DNA of 64,000 bases from Mameliella sp. CS4 (GCF_019392335.1 NZ_JAHXRQ010000004.1:203964-267963); one strand, 5' to 3'; shown: positions 35,283 through 48,302, counted from the first letter of the stretch. A program made the numbers and translations. The notes: generated by a model not told the origin, from the sequence alone.

Positions 35283-35566
35283 TCGCTGGTCTCGACCACC
35301 ATCAGCTCGCGCTCGGAGGCGCCGCGCGCGTGGCTCAGCGCCTCTTGGTAGGCGTCGGAATGGTAGCAGTCCACCGCGGCCTCGACCGTGGGGAACTTTG
35401 CCACCACGTTGCGCGGGCGTTCCTTGCCTTCAAGCTGCACGAAACGGCCTCCACGCGCGATGAAGGTGCCGCCATGCGCGGCGATGGCCGGTCCGGCCAG
35501 TTCGGCATATTTCCCGTAGGCGTCCGCGTCTGTCACGGTGACATGGGCAATCCAGAGTGCGGGCAT
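35279..35566 (-). CDS. DUF1330 domain-containing protein
   Basis: Protein of 95 residues with the DUF1330 dimeric alpha-beta barrel pattern: MPALWIAHVTVTDADAYGKY, HGGTFIARGGR, RNVVAKFPTVEAAVDCYHSD and YQEALSHARGASERELMVVE. The start is the ATG behind GGAGG, one base after the alaS stop. Family function is not established. Tail position after alaS suggests simple co-transcription. Confidence 0.9.
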   Translation of the reverse strand: MPALWIAHVTVTDADAYGKYAELAGPAIAAHGGTFIARGGRFVQLEGKERPRNVVAKFPTVEAAVDCYHSDAYQEALSHARGASERELMVVETSE

Positions 35567-35567
35567 T

Positions 35568-38246
35568 TCATTTTCCTCCAATGACGGCTTCGGCGGCCTT
35601 GATCGCGGCCTCGGCGTTTTCTGCGCTGGCACCGCCGCCCTGGGCCATGTCGGGACGGCCACCGCCGCCCTTGCCACCCAGTTCGGCCACCGCTGCCTTG
35701 ACGATATCCACCGCCGACAGCGAGCCTTTCAGGTCATCGGTCACACCGGCCGCCACCGCTGCCTTGCCGCCAGCGTCGGCGATCAACAGGACCGCGCCGG
35801 ACCCGATCCGCGTCTTGTGCTCGTCGATCAGCGGCGGCAGGTCCTTGCCCGTGATCCCGTTCAGCACCTGAGCAACCAGCTTTACGCCGTTGATTTCACG
35901 CGCATCCGAACCCGCGCCCTGCCCCGCGCCACCGGCCATCGCCAGTTCGCGGCGCAGCTGGGCCACTTCGGACTCCAGCTTCTTGCGGTCCTCCAGCAGC
36001 GCCTTGACCCGGCCCGGCACATCCACGGCGCTGGCCTTCAGGACGCCCGCCACCTCGGCCAGGCGGTGATCCTGCTGGGTGAGATAGTCGAATGCCGCAG
36101 CGCCGGTCAGCGCCTCGATCCGTCGCACGCCCGCACTGGACGCACTGTCCCCCAGGGTCACGAACAGGCCGATATCGCCGGTCTGGCGCACATGGGTGCC
36201 GCCGCAGAGTTCGATGGAATAGGTCTGCCCGTCGGTGCCTTTGCCAGAGCCCGCCTGCGTCCCCATCGAGACCACGCGCACTTCCTCGCCGTATTTCTCG
36301 CCGAACAGCGCCTGTGCACCGATCTCGCGCGCGTCATCCGGTGTCATGATCCGGGTACTCACCGGCGCGTTCTGCCGGATAAAGGCGTTCACGTCGCGTT
36401 CGACCTTTTGCAGATCCTCCAGGCTCAGCGACTGGCCGTGGCTGAAATCGAACCGCAGGCGGTCCGGCGCGTTCAGAGACCCACGCTGTGCGACGTGGTC
36501 GCCCAGCCGTTCACGCAGCGCCTCGTGCAGCAGGTGCGTGGCCGAATGGTTGGCCCGGATCGCCGAACGACGCCCGTGATCCACCTCCAGCTGCAGCGCA
36601 TCGCCTTTGGCAAAAGTGCCGCGATCCACGGTGACATGATGGGCATAGACCTTGCCGCCCGCCATTTTCTGGGTGTCGCTGACCGTGGCGCTGTCGTCCT
36701 CGTCCTCCAGCCGGCGCAGCCAGCCGGTATCGCCAACCTGGCCCCCGGCCTCGCCATAAAACGGTGTCTGGTTCAGGACGATCCAGCCGCTCTGCCCGGC
36801 GTTCAGGCTGCCCACCGCCTTGCCGTCCACGACCAACGCCAGCACCTGGCCCTCGGCTGTTTCGGTGTCGTACCCGAGGAAATCTGTGGCGCCATGCGTG
36901 TCGGCTATGTCGAACCAGACGGTCGCATCCGCCGCCTCGCCAGACCCGCTCCAGGCCGCGCGGGCGCGCGCCTTCTGCTCGGCCATCGCGGTATCGAATC
37001 CCTCGACGTCCACTTCGCGGTTCTTCTCGCGCAGCGCGTCCTGCGTCAGGTCCAGCGGGAAACCATAGGTATCATAAAGCTTGAAGGCCGCAGCCCCCGG
37101 CAACGGCGCGTCCCCGTCGAGCCCGGCCAGCTCGTCGTCGAGCAGCTTCAACCCACGATCCAGCGTCGCCTTGAACCGGGTCTCCTCGCTCTTCAGCGTT
37201 TCCTCGATCAGCGCCTGGGCGCGGTTCAGTTCGGGATAGGCCTGGCCCATCTGGCGCACCAGCGCGGGCACCAGCCGATACATCAGCGGATCCTGCGCGC
37301 CCAACAGGTGCGCGTGGCGCATGGCCCGGCGCATGATCCGGCGCAGCACATAGCCGCGCCCGTCGTTCGAGGGCATCACCCCGTCCGCGATCAGGAAGGA
37401 GGTCGAGCGCAGGTGGTCGGCGATCACCCTGTGGTGCATCTTGCCCGGCCCGTCCGGATCGACACTCGTCGCGTCGGCGCTGGCCTCGATCAGGCTGCGC
37501 ATCAGGTCGGTGTCATAGTTGTCGTGCTTGCCCTGCAAAAGTGCGCCGATCCGTTCCAGCCCCATGCCGGTGTCGATCGATTGCATGTCCAGCGCCTTCA
37601 TCGAGCCGTCCTCGAACTGCTCGTTCTGCATGAAGACGACGTTCCAGATCTCGATGAAGCGGTCACCATCCTCTTCGGGGCTTCCCGGAGGGCCGCCCCA
37701 GATGTGGTCGCCGTGGTCGTAGAAGATCTCTGTGCAGGGGCCGCAGGGGCCGGTCGGGCCCATTTGCCAGAAGTTGTCCGAGGTATCGATACGGATGATC
37801 CGGTCCTCGGGCACACCGACCTTCTTCCAGATTTCAAAGGCCTCGTCATCGGTATGATAGACGGTGGTCAGCAAGCGCTTGGGATCGATGCCGAATTCCT
37901 TGGTCACCAGTTCCCAGGCAAAGGGGATCGCCTCGGGTTTGAAATAGTCACCGAAGGAGAAATTCCCGAGCATTTCGAAGAAGGTATGGTGGCGCGCCGT
38001 GTAGCCGACATTGTCGAGGTCGTTGTGCTTGCCGCCCGCCCGCACACATTTCTGCGAGGTGGTGGCGCGGTTGTAGTCGCGCTTTTCCACCCCGGTGAAG
38101 AGGTTCTTGAACTGCACCATGCCCGAGTTGACGAACATCAGCGTCGGATCGTTGCGCGGCACCAGCGGGCTGGAGTCAACGACCTCATGTCCCTGCTTTT
38201 CGAAATAGGTCAGAAAGGTCGAGCGAATGTCGTTCAGGCTTGCCAT
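35568..38246 (-). CDS. alaS: alanyl-tRNA synthetase
   Basis: Class II synthetase of 892 residues, slightly longer than the E. coli enzyme (876). N-terminal catalytic domain [20 protein letters not shown] with [20 protein letters not shown], tRNA-recognition region [17 protein letters not shown], editing domain zinc ligands [12 protein letters not shown] and ELCGGTHV, and a C-terminal DHHA1-type oligomerisation region with [16 protein letters not shown]. The ATG of MASLND is chosen; further upstream frame has no homology. Leads the alaS-DUF1330-MOSC operon. Confidence 0.97.
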   Translation of the reverse strand: MASLNDIRSTFLTYFEKQGHEVVDSSPLVPRNDPTLMFVNSGMVQFKNLFTGVEKRDYNRATTSQKCVRAGGKHNDLDNVGYTARHHTFFEMLGNFSFGDYFKPEAIPFAWELVTKEFGIDPKRLLTTVYHTDDEAFEIWKKVGVPEDRIIRIDTSDNFWQMGPTGPCGPCTEIFYDHGDHIWGGPPGSPEEDGDRFIEIWNVVFMQNEQFEDGSMKALDMQSIDTGMGLERIGALLQGKHDNYDTDLMRSLIEASADATSVDPDGPGKMHHRVIADHLRSTSFLIADGVMPSNDGRGYVLRRIMRRAMRHAHLLGAQDPLMYRLVPALVRQMGQAYPELNRAQALIEETLKSEETRFKATLDRGLKLLDDELAGLDGDAPLPGAAAFKLYDTYGFPLDLTQDALREKNREVDVEGFDTAMAEQKARARAAWSGSGEAADATVWFDIADTHGATDFLGYDTETAEGQVLALVVDGKAVGSLNAGQSGWIVLNQTPFYGEAGGQVGDTGWLRRLEDEDDSATVSDTQKMAGGKVYAHHVTVDRGTFAKGDALQLEVDHGRRSAIRANHSATHLLHEALRERLGDHVAQRGSLNAPDRLRFDFSHGQSLSLEDLQKVERDVNAFIRQNAPVSTRIMTPDDAREIGAQALFGEKYGEEVRVVSMGTQAGSGKGTDGQTYSIELCGGTHVRQTGDIGLFVTLGDSASSAGVRRIEALTGAAAFDYLTQQDHRLAEVAGVLKASAVDVPGRVKALLEDRKKLESEVAQLRRELAMAGGAGQGAGSDAREINGVKLVAQVLNGITGKDLPPLIDEHKTRIGSGAVLLIADAGGKAAVAAGVTDDLKGSLSAVDIVKAAVAELGGKGGGGRPDMAQGGGASAENAEAAIKAAEAVIGGK

Positions 38247-38338
38247 TGCGGGCCTCTTTGCGGGCGAGTGATCGGCGCAGATGTAGCGGCGCCGTCCGCA
38301 AGTGTCCACAGTCGCCTGTTGCCCCTGCACCGCACAGC

Positions 38339-38363
38339 AAAAGGGCGCCCCGAAAGAGCGCCC
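38339..38363 (-). terminator. rho-independent terminator of recA
   Basis: GGGCGC at 38363-38358 and GCGCCC at 38348-38343 on the minus strand form a 6-bp stem with a nine-base loop, followed by TTTT (38342-38339). It lies 25 bases after the recA stop. Confidence 0.75.
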
Positions 38364-38388
38364 CATGCCTGTCCGTCATATCGAGGGA

Positions 38389-39456
38389 TCAATCCTCGGT
38401 CAGGTCCGGGTCCCCCTCGGGCAGGTCGAAATCCAGCCCGTGCGCGGCGCGGATCTTGTCCTCGATCTCCAGCGCGACACGCGTGTTTTCCCGCAGGTAG
38501 GTCTTGGCGTTCTCGCGCCCCTGCCCGATCCGCTCATCGCCGTAGCTGAACCAGGACCCGGACTTGTCCACGACGCCGGCCTTGACGCCCAGGTCCAGCA
38601 GTTCGCCCATCTTCGAGATGCCCTCGCCATACATGATGTCGAATTCGACCTGCTTGAACGGCGGCGCCACCTTGTTCTTGACGACCTTGACCCGGGTCTG
38701 GTTGCCGACGACCTCGTCGCGGTCCTTGATCGAGCCGATGCGGCGGATGTCGAGCCGCACCGAGGAATAGAATTTCAGGGCGTTGCCGCCCGTCGTCGTT
38801 TCGGGAGAGCCGAACATGACGCCGATCTTCATCCGGATCTGGTTGATAAAGACCACCATGCAGTTCGAGCGGCTGATCGAGCCGGTCAGCTTGCGCATCG
38901 CCTGGCTCATCAGGCGGGCCTGCACGCCGACGCTCGAGTCGCCCATGTCGCCTTCGAGTTCCGATTTCGGCGTCAGTGCGGCGACCGAGTCGACCACAAC
39001 CATGCTGACCGCGCCCGAGCGCACCAGCGTATCGGTGATTTCCAGCGCCTGTTCGCCGGTGTCGGGCTGCGAGATCAGCAGTTCGTCCAGATCGACGCCC
39101 AGCTTTTTCGCATATTGCGGGTCGAGCGCGTGTTCGGCGTCGACAAAGGCGCAGACGCCGCCCTTTTTCTGTTCCTCGGCGACGCAGTGCAGCGTCAGCG
39201 TCGTCTTGCCCGAGCTTTCGGGGCCGTAGATCTCGATGATCCGGCCCTTGGGCAGCCCGCCGATTCCCAGCGCGATATCCAGCCCCAGCGAGCCGGTCGA
39301 CGTGGCCTCGATATCCTTGATCGGATTGTCGCCACCCAGTTTCATGATAGAGCCCTTGCCGAACTGTCGTTCGATCTGGGCCAATGCGCTGTCCAGGGCC
39401 TTCTGTTTCTCGGCCTTACGCTTGTTGTCCATGCTCAGAAGATCTGCCGTTGCCAT
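38389..39456 (-). CDS. recA: recombinase RecA
   Basis: RecA of 355 residues with Walker [10 protein letters not shown], Walker [13 protein letters not shown], the L1/L2 DNA-binding loops ([28 protein letters not shown]) and an acidic C-terminal tail ([13 protein letters not shown]). It catalyses strand exchange and triggers LexA cleavage. An alphaproteobacterial SOS box lies about 52-66 bases upstream of the start codon and a terminator follows, so it is a single-gene, DNA-damage-induced unit. Confidence 0.98.
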   Translation of the reverse strand: MATADLLSMDNKRKAEKQKALDSALAQIERQFGKGSIMKLGGDNPIKDIEATSTGSLGLDIALGIGGLPKGRIIEIYGPESSGKTTLTLHCVAEEQKKGGVCAFVDAEHALDPQYAKKLGVDLDELLISQPDTGEQALEITDTLVRSGAVSMVVVDSVAALTPKSELEGDMGDSSVGVQARLMSQAMRKLTGSISRSNCMVVFINQIRMKIGVMFGSPETTTGGNALKFYSSVRLDIRRIGSIKDRDEVVGNQTRVKVVKNKVAPPFKQVEFDIMYGEGISKMGELLDLGVKAGVVDKSGSWFSYGDERIGQGRENAKTYLRENTRVALEIEDKIRAAHGLDFDLPEGDPDLTED

Positions 39457-39507
39457 GCGTTTCGATCCTTATTCCATATGCCGGCGAGCGCGGCAATCGC
39501 TGCTTTC

Positions 39508-39522
39508 GTTCACCTCTTGTTC
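39508..39522 (-). promoter_or_regulatory. LexA (SOS) box of recA
   Basis: GTTC-ACCTCTT-GTTC exactly matches the alphaproteobacterial LexA operator GTTC-N7-GTTC. It is 52 bases upstream of the recA start, where it would overlap the promoter. The motif is a direct repeat and thus differs from the enterobacterial palindrome. Confidence 0.88.
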
Positions 39523-39626
39523 CCAAATCTATGGGATCAAACCGTGAACAATTCAAGTGAATTCTTTCTCTTCCCAGCTTGGCGCGCGAGGGTTAAGGCA
39601 AGGTTACCGAAACAGGAACAAATCGA

Positions 39627-40217
39627 ATGCTCGTGTTCTGGAAAGCGCGCCTCGTGATGCTGGCGGTCCCCAAGACCGGCACCTCGGCCTATGCGCGGGC
39701 GCTTGCACCGCTGGCCTCCATGGTCGTCTCTGATCCGCCCGAGTTGAAACATGCGCCGGTCTATCGGTACAACCGGTTCTTCCGCCCGATGTTCGAGAAA
39801 GTCGGTGGCGAGATGGAACTGCTCGCCGTGATCCGCGAACCGGTGGACTGGCTTGGATCGTGGTACAGGTACCGGCAGCGCGATTTCCTTGAGGGCAAGC
39901 CGACCTCGACTCGCGGTCTCAGCTTTGACCAATTCTGCGAAGCCTATGCGCGGGGAGAGCGGCCCCCTTTCGCGAATGTCGGCAGCCAGGCCAAGTTCGT
40001 CGAGCCGCGCCCCAACGGTATCTCTGTCCGCCACCTGTTCCGCTATGAGAACCAGGCCGGGTTGCTGGCCTTCCTCGAAGAGCGCTTGGGCACGACCATC
40101 GACCTGCCGCGCGAAAACGTCTCGCCCCGCCGGGACCTGTCGCTGTCCCCGGAGATCGCCACCAAGCTGCGGCGCAAGTGTGCCGCGGATTTCGAGACCT
40201 GGGAAAGGGCGACCTAG
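39627..40217 (+). CDS. sulfotransferase-like protein
   Basis: Protein of 196 residues starting MLVFWKARLVMLAVPKTGTS. PKTGTSA (residues 15-21) is the 5'-phosphosulfate loop of PAPS-dependent sulfotransferases and AVIREPVDWLGSWYRYR is the 3'-phosphate-binding region, both intact. It is shorter than typical enzymes (250-300 residues), lacking much of the acceptor-binding part. No signal peptide. Acceptor unknown. It converges on cckA with ten bases between the stops and is divergent from recA. Confidence 0.8.
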   Translation: MLVFWKARLVMLAVPKTGTSAYARALAPLASMVVSDPPELKHAPVYRYNRFFRPMFEKVGGEMELLAVIREPVDWLGSWYRYRQRDFLEGKPTSTRGLSFDQFCEAYARGERPPFANVGSQAKFVEPRPNGISVRHLFRYENQAGLLAFLEERLGTTIDLPRENVSPRRDLSLSPEIATKLRRKCAADFETWERAT

Positions 40218-40227
40218 CGCGCTTGCG

Positions 40228-42540
40228 TCAATTGAGCTGCTGGTGCACCGTCTCTGTCAGGTCCGACAGAGAGAAGGGTTTGGGCAGGAAGACGGAATTG
40301 GGGATCTCCTCGCTGCCTTCGCCAAAGGCGTCTTCGGCATAGCCCGAGACAAAGACCACCCGCGTATCTGGCCGCCGTTCCCGCGCCTTGCGCACCCAGG
40401 TCGGCCCATCCATCCCCGGCATTACGACGTCGGTCACGAAAATGTCCACGGCCAGATCATCGTCATCCAGCGTCTGCAGTGCATCCTCTGCGGTTTCCGC
40501 CTCGATCACCGTGTAGCCACGCAGGCGCAGGGCGCGGGCCGCGAAGGCCCGGACCGGGGCCTCATCCTCGACCAAGAGAACCACGCCCGACCCTTGCTCG
40601 GGCAGCTTGCGCTCGGCCTTCTGCTCGATGGCCACGGCCTCTTGTCGGGGCGCCTCAAAAGCCGGGAACAGCAGGGTAAAACACGTGCCCTGCCCGACCA
40701 CGCTGTCGACAAAGATGAAACCGCCGGTCTGCTTGACGATACCATAGACGGTGGACAGGCCAAGCCCCGTCCCCTCGCCCGTCCGCTTGGTGGTGAAGAA
40801 GGGCTCAAAGACCTTCTGCAGCTTGTCCTGCGGGATGCCCATGCCCTCATCCGTCACCCGGACCGACACGTAAAGCCCCGGCGCCACCACCGCGCGGTCG
40901 CGAGTCATCGACTCCGCCAGTTCCCGGCGCTCTGTCTCGACCACGATTTCGCCGCCCTCGGGCATGGCGTCGCGGGCATTGACCACCAGGTTCATCATCA
41001 CCTGTTCCAACTGCCTGCGGTCGCCGCGCACGGTCGGCAGGACGGGATCGTGTTTCAGCGTCAGCCGCACCTTTTCCCCCACCAGCCGATTGAGCAGATG
41101 GGCCAGATCGGACAGCGTGTCGCGCAGGTCCATGACCTCGGGCTGCATGGTCTGCTTGCGCGAAAAGGCCAGAAGCTGCCCGACAAGCGCCGCCGCTCGG
41201 TTGGCGTTCTGGTTGATCTGGACCAGGTCACCGTAGTCCGGATCGCCCTGGTCATGCCGGAGCAGCAACAGGTCGCAATGTCCCGAAATCGCTGTCAGCA
41301 GGTTGTTGAAGTCATGCGCAACACCGCCCGCAAGCTGGCCGATGGCCTGCATCTTCTGGCTCTGCACAAATTGCGCCTCCAGTGTCTTGAGCTCGGTCGC
41401 GTCGTTGAGAACGGCGATCAGCGCCGTCTCTCCGTCCTCGATCACGCGGTTCAGGGTGACCTGGACAAAAACCTCGCGGTCGGCCCGCGTCAGGCGCAGG
41501 AACTCGGACCGATGCAGCCCACGACCATCGGCGGCCTCCTGCAACCAGTCCTTGATCGCGCGACCCAGCCCCTCCATGTGCTCGGCAAGGTGGCCCGGGT
41601 CGCCCTGCCCCAGGTTCAGCAGGCGTCGGGCCTCGGGATTGGCGCGCAGGACACGACCGTCCGAGGCCACCTTGAGCAGTGGCACCGGCAGGCCATCGAA
41701 ACTGCCCATCAGGTCCTGGCGCCCCGAATCCTCGGCAATGGGCGACAGCACCAGTTCCTGGCGCCCGCCGCCGATATCGGCACTATGGACCAGCACATTC
41801 TGCCCGGCATGGGCGCCCTTGAGACAATGCACCCCGTCGGTGCGCAATGGCAGGTCCGCAAAGATGTCGTCCAGCCGCTTGACCCGCTGGCCGACCAGGT
41901 CACGCGCCACCGGGTTCATGTAGAGCACGGCGCCGTTACGCCCGAGAGAGATCACCGCGAGGTCTGCCCGCGTCCGCCCGCCTGCTCGCTGCGATTCGTT
42001 CTCCAGCCGCCACAGCATCATGTCGGGCCGAAAGGCGCGCACGTAGATCCGATAGCCTTCGGAATGGCTGGTGACATCCTCAACCGCCGCGCCCTCGTTC
42101 AGGGCCTTTTGCTGCAGCCGATAGATGATGCCCTCGGAACTGGCAAAGACGTCGCGCAGCAAGCTCGACAACTGGCTGATGCCCTCGCTCGCAAAGCGTT
42201 CACGCGCGGCGCGGTTGCTTGTCAGCACGGCGCCCTCGGCATCCGTGAGAAAGCAGAAGGCCGGTTCAGTCTCGATGAAATCCGCGAGCAGGGCCAGGCG
42301 CCGCTTTCGCCGCCCACCTGAGACCCGGTCAACCACCAGCCAGACCACCGCGAGACAGCCGAACGCCCCCGTGGCCGCAAGCGCAACGACCTGGATCGAG
42401 CGCACCGTGGCCACCTGGGAAATCAACAGGGACAGCGTCGCCAATACAACCAGCGCCGCTGCGCCAATGATCGGTGTCATGCCGTTCTGTCGTTTCTGCG
42501 CGATGTCGATCGCAGCTTCCACCTTGCCCCCCGGGATCAC
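40228..42540 (-). CDS. cckA: hybrid histidine kinase CckA
   Basis: Hybrid sensor kinase of about 770 residues. Two membrane helices lie near the N-terminus (about 25-65), followed by PAS-like domains (about 85-380), the dimerisation/phosphoacceptor helix with His in [14 protein letters not shown], the ATPase domain ([28 protein letters not shown]) and a C-terminal receiver domain with the phosphoacceptor Asp in [13 protein letters not shown]. CckA phosphorylates CtrA via ChpT to control cell cycle, motility and gene transfer agents in alphaproteobacteria. Probable GTG start after AGGA; an ATG at 42480 is the alternative. Confidence 0.93.
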   Translation of the reverse strand: MIPGGKVEAAIDIAQKRQNGMTPIIGAAALVVLATLSLLISQVATVRSIQVVALAATGAFGCLAVVWLVVDRVSGGRRKRRLALLADFIETEPAFCFLTDAEGAVLTSNRAARERFASEGISQLSSLLRDVFASSEGIIYRLQQKALNEGAAVEDVTSHSEGYRIYVRAFRPDMMLWRLENESQRAGGRTRADLAVISLGRNGAVLYMNPVARDLVGQRVKRLDDIFADLPLRTDGVHCLKGAHAGQNVLVHSADIGGGRQELVLSPIAEDSGRQDLMGSFDGLPVPLLKVASDGRVLRANPEARRLLNLGQGDPGHLAEHMEGLGRAIKDWLQEAADGRGLHRSEFLRLTRADREVFVQVTLNRVIEDGETALIAVLNDATELKTLEAQFVQSQKMQAIGQLAGGVAHDFNNLLTAISGHCDLLLLRHDQGDPDYGDLVQINQNANRAAALVGQLLAFSRKQTMQPEVMDLRDTLSDLAHLLNRLVGEKVRLTLKHDPVLPTVRGDRRQLEQVMMNLVVNARDAMPEGGEIVVETERRELAESMTRDRAVVAPGLYVSVRVTDEGMGIPQDKLQKVFEPFFTTKRTGEGTGLGLSTVYGIVKQTGGFIFVDSVVGQGTCFTLLFPAFEAPRQEAVAIEQKAERKLPEQGSGVVLLVEDEAPVRAFAARALRLRGYTVIEAETAEDALQTLDDDDLAVDIFVTDVVMPGMDGPTWVRKARERRPDTRVVFVSGYAEDAFGEGSEEIPNSVFLPKPFSLSDLTETVHQQLN

Positions 42541-42622
42541 GATTCGAGTCCTGACATAATGCCAGCGTAGACCGTTAAGGGGACGTTAACCGTCGCGGGC
42601 ATTCGCGTCAAAGTTGTGTCTT

Positions 42623-43783
42623 TCAGGACGCGGTCCGACGAAGAACTGCGGCAAAAAAGCCATCTCCGCCCGTTTCCGGAAGGAATTGCCGCTGAACCTC
42701 GACCGTCCAGCCAGGCGACCGGTCCAGAAACCCACTGACTTGCGCGGCGTTTTCCTCGGCCAACACCGAACAGGTCGCATAGGCCAGCACGCCCCCCTTG
42801 GCGACGCACCCGGCCGCCTGATTTAGGATTTCGGCCTGGATGGTGCAAAGCTCTGCCAGACGCGTCTCGGTCAAACGCCACTTGCCCTCGGGCGCGCGAC
42901 GCCAGGCGCCACTGCCGGAACAGGGAACGTCACAGAGAACAAGGTCGAAATCGCCTTTTGGTTTGGCCGCGATGCGGACATCCGCCCCGGCCCGGACGGC
43001 ACGCGCCGGCAAGTCGACCATGCGTTTGGGGGCCGCATCATGGGCCACCACCGGCCCGCCCTGCATCCGCGCCGCCATCGCCAGAGCCTTGCCGCCGCCG
43101 CCGGCGCAATAGTCCAGCACGCGCATGCCCGGTTCCAGCGGCAGCAGGTCGACCACCGCCTGGCTGGCGGCATCCTGAAGTTCCACAAGACCGTCGAGAT
43201 AGGCCCCGCAGCGCATGATCCCGCGCGCGCCCTCCGTCACCCGCAGAGCCGTGGGCGACAGGTCATGCGGTTCGGCGCGGATTCCGTCCTCGGCCAGACG
43301 CGCCAGTGCCGACTGCGGCGTTGCCTGCAAGAGATTGACCCGCAAGAAAACCTCTGCCCGGGACCGCAAGGCCAGCGCCGTCGCCTCTGCGGCAGGCCCG
43401 AGGCTGTCCCGGAACCGCAGCGCCAGCCAATCCGGCAGGTCCAGCGCCGCCGCGCCTTGCGGGGGCTGTCCGGCGGCCAGCTCGTCCTCGTCAAGGGGGG
43501 CCGGTGCATGTCCCTGCCCGGTGAAGATGGCGGCGGGGTCCTCTTCCCGCAGACGGAGCAGGCCCAACAGGCGGGCCCGCCCGGTGTCGCCGCCGCCCAG
43601 GGCCGCAGACGAGCGCCAGCAGCGCAGCGCGTCAAAGACCAGGTCCCGCACCGCGGCCCGATCCTTGGACCCGGCATAGCGCGCGGCGCGTCCCCAGCTT
43701 GTCAGGGCCTGTTCCGCCGCCTGCCCGGCGGCGATCCGGTCCAACAGGTCTATGGCGGCCTGCACGCGTGCGGCGGGGGTCAT
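42623..43783 (-). CDS. RsmB/NOP family rRNA cytosine-C5 methyltransferase
   Basis: SAM-dependent methyltransferase of 386 residues. The NusB-like N-terminal helices (AAIDLLDRIAAGQAAEQAL) are followed by the Rossmann domain: VLDYCAGGGGKALAMAARM for SAM, DVPCSGSGAWRRAPEGKWR with the proline-cysteine loop, and YATCSVLAEEN with the second (nucleophilic) cysteine. This pair is the m5C methyltransferase signature. The sequence fits the RsmB type, but another rRNA target cannot be excluded. It lies 234 bases downstream of guaB, separated by the 80-bp repeats. Confidence 0.9.
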   Translation of the reverse strand: MTPAARVQAAIDLLDRIAAGQAAEQALTSWGRAARYAGSKDRAAVRDLVFDALRCWRSSAALGGGDTGRARLLGLLRLREEDPAAIFTGQGHAPAPLDEDELAAGQPPQGAAALDLPDWLALRFRDSLGPAAEATALALRSRAEVFLRVNLLQATPQSALARLAEDGIRAEPHDLSPTALRVTEGARGIMRCGAYLDGLVELQDAASQAVVDLLPLEPGMRVLDYCAGGGGKALAMAARMQGGPVVAHDAAPKRMVDLPARAVRAGADVRIAAKPKGDFDLVLCDVPCSGSGAWRRAPEGKWRLTETRLAELCTIQAEILNQAAGCVAKGGVLAYATCSVLAEENAAQVSGFLDRSPGWTVEVQRQFLPETGGDGFFAAVLRRTAS

Positions 43784-43862
43784 GGGCTTATCTCCGTAGG
43801 GTCAATTCGCCCTGCCTAGCCCAGCGGAACAAATTTGACGAGACCCGTTCCCGGCCCGCAGT

Positions 43863-44017
43863 CCGGGCCGGGGCATCGCCCGTTTGTGCCTCAAACGCTC
43901 CACCGGAGGGTTTGCCGGGCAAAGCCCGGACCGGCGCTCCCTCCGGGCCGGGGCTCCGCCCGTTCGCACCTCAAACTCTCCACCGGAGAGTTTGCCGGGC
44001 AAAGCCAGGACCGGCGC

Positions 44018-44020
<3 letters not shown>
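43863..44020. repeat. two direct copies of an 80-bp palindromic unit
   Basis: Copies begin at 43863 and 43943 with an exact period of 80 bases and few differences. Each unit contains two nested hairpins: AAACTCTCC-ACC-GGAGAGTTT (perfect in copy 2, one mismatch in copy 1) and CCGGGC-AAA-GCCCGG (perfect in copy 1, one change in copy 2). They sit between guaB and the rRNA methyltransferase gene; copy 2 runs to the guaB stop codon. They look like a REP/MITE-like intergenic element or a folded mRNA end. Confidence 0.85.
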
Positions 44021-45502
<1,482 letters not shown>

Positions 45503-45549
45503 CTATCGCATGCGCAGCGGGGAAAGGAAAGGGCGCGCGGCACCGGGTC

Positions 45550-46510
<961 letters not shown>

Positions 46511-46569
46511 GCAGAGTGCGACAGCCAGCGGTCCGGGGCAACCGCCGACGTGACGCACAAAACGTGAAA

Positions 46570-46591
46570 CAGGCGCCCCACGGGGCGCCTG
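46570..46591 (-). terminator. terminator of the haem-c protein gene
   Basis: A 10-bp perfect inverted repeat CAGGCGCCCC/GGGGCGCCTG with a two-base centre, followed on the minus strand by TTTCACGTTTT. It is 27 bases after the stop of the upstream gene and shields the riboswitch leader from read-through. Confidence 0.75.
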
Positions 46592-46617
46592 CAACGATCC
46601 GTGATGTCCCGGCCCGT

Positions 46618-48129
46618 TCAGTCCGAGGTCGCTTCGGCCTTTTTCTTTTCAGCTTTCTCGACCGCCTCGCCGATGGCCTGCACCGACCAGGCGAAATCCA
46701 CGTCCAGCGCCGTGTCAAAGACCCAGTAGTCGCGCGGCACGTAGAAATTCGCGGCATAGCCCGTGCCGCGCCCACCCCAGGCCGCAAGACCGTGACAGGT
46801 CATGCAGTTGGTCTGGATGCCCATGTCGGTCGTGGTTGTGGTCCAGCCATCAGAGCCGTCCGGAATCTGCACCGTCTCGGTGATGCCGATCACAGGTGTG
46901 CCGAACCCCGCCTCGAGGTAGGGATTGAAGGCCGTCACCAGCGCGCCGACGTTCTTGCCGCCCACCAGGGGCTGGGCGGGCACCAGCATCGAATAGGCCG
47001 GCGCCATCGCGTAATGGGCCGCCTGGGTGGTCAGCGTGTCGGGCCGGGCCGAGGCCACTGCCGCGCTGGAGGGGCTATTGGGCCGGGCGGCATCCGCCTC
47101 CCACCAGAAGGTCTGCCATGTCCACTGCGTCGTCTCGCGCGAGGTGACATGCATGGCCACGAGCAGGGCGATGGAGGTCTTCCCGCCGGTCAGGTCCCGG
47201 CTTTCCCCGGTCGCCTTGTTGACGAAGGCCGCATCCTCCTTTTTCAGATCGACCGCGATGAAATCATCCACGGAATAGATGTTCCCCTCGGACGGGCTCT
47301 TGCAGTTCACATCAACACCGGTCGATGTCGTCGGCCCCTGAAGGTCGAGGTCGACATAGACGCATTGCTGCCAGAGCGTTTCGGGATAGCCGCCCTGTTT
47401 CATGTCCGGGGTCCAGTTGGCCAGGTCGGGCTCTCCGGGCCAGGCGGTGAAGGCGTACAGCCTGCGGGTCCGGCCATCTTCGCCGGTCCATTCGGTGATC
47501 CGGTCGTCGGTGATCAGCTTGTAGACCGGTTTGACGTTCACTGCCGCGTCGGGAAACCGCACCTTGTCGCCCAGTTCCAGCAACCGATCCAGCACCTCCG
47601 GCTTGCCGGTGCCGGTGTCCAGAAGGTACTGCGCCGAGGGCGGGCTGTAGGCGACGTTTTCCAAAACGTCGGTGTTGACGATGATCCCGGCAGCGTTTTT
47701 CACCGGCTCGGTCCCGTCCTTCTTTTCCTGCGCGTTGTTGGCGATAAACCCGTCAACCAGGCCGTGTTTGAACATCTGGTTCGACTCGCCCAGCCGGAAC
47801 TGATCTTCCGGGGCTTCTCCGGTAAAGACGTCGATCACATCCGCCTTTGTCAACCAGGTCTGGTAGGTCAGCCGGGCATAGGCGCCCTCCCCTTCGACCG
47901 GTTTCGTCAGTCCGGCCCAGATCCCCCAGGCATGGGCGTGAATCGCGTCCGTATCCTGCGGTTGGGCGCGAATCCAGGCGTCGATCTCGGCCTCCGGCGT
48001 CGGGAAACGCACTCCCGGCGCGGGCTCTGCCGGCATGTCGACCCCATAGTCCTGGGCCAGGGCCGCCAGCGGCAGGCCGGCCAGGGCCAGCACCACCAAA
48101 GATCCGCTCTTCCTTTTCAACAGTTTCAT
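46618..48129 (-). CDS. periplasmic mono-haem c-type protein of unknown function
   Basis: Protein of 503 residues with a Sec signal peptide (MKLLKRKSGSLVVLALAGLPLAALA-Q) and one haem-c attachment site, NCMTCHGLAAWG (Cys442, Cys445, His446), near the C-terminus. The large body (GIWAGLTKPVEGEGAYARLT, VYKLITDDRITEWTGEDGR, DPDFxA-like patches absent, AMHVTSRETTQWTWQTFWW) is not a cytochrome fold I recognise, and the C-terminus is Lys/Glu/Ala-rich. It may be a periplasmic redox enzyme or sensor. Well-placed ribosome site AGGGGA before the ATG. Single gene with its own terminator. Confidence 0.82.
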   Translation of the reverse strand: MKLLKRKSGSLVVLALAGLPLAALAQDYGVDMPAEPAPGVRFPTPEAEIDAWIRAQPQDTDAIHAHAWGIWAGLTKPVEGEGAYARLTYQTWLTKADVIDVFTGEAPEDQFRLGESNQMFKHGLVDGFIANNAQEKKDGTEPVKNAAGIIVNTDVLENVAYSPPSAQYLLDTGTGKPEVLDRLLELGDKVRFPDAAVNVKPVYKLITDDRITEWTGEDGRTRRLYAFTAWPGEPDLANWTPDMKQGGYPETLWQQCVYVDLDLQGPTTSTGVDVNCKSPSEGNIYSVDDFIAVDLKKEDAAFVNKATGESRDLTGGKTSIALLVAMHVTSRETTQWTWQTFWWEADAARPNSPSSAAVASARPDTLTTQAAHYAMAPAYSMLVPAQPLVGGKNVGALVTAFNPYLEAGFGTPVIGITETVQIPDGSDGWTTTTTDMGIQTNCMTCHGLAAWGGRGTGYAANFYVPRDYWVFDTALDVDFAWSVQAIGEAVEKAEKKKAEATSD

Positions 48130-48302
48130 TCAAGTCCCCTTCCATGCAATCACAGATTGTATCCGCATGACGCAGGGTAAACATATTTAAATTGAGCTCA
48201 AGAGAAACAATTCAACCTGAACGTTAATTTCGGTCGCAACATGCAAAGCCCCTTGTTGCGCGCGCGCCTCCGTCTAGGCTGGTGCCAACCAAGGAGAGCC
48301 AC

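Noticed and set aside
35538..38549. 1003-codon open frame antisense to alaS
   Set aside because: The alaS product on the other strand shows every expected motif; the antisense reading is low in hydrophobic pattern and spans several gene ends.
39853..42321. 822-codon plus-strand frame across the sulfotransferase gene and cckA
   Set aside because: It overlaps CckA, which has complete kinase and receiver motifs; no domain in the plus-strand reading.
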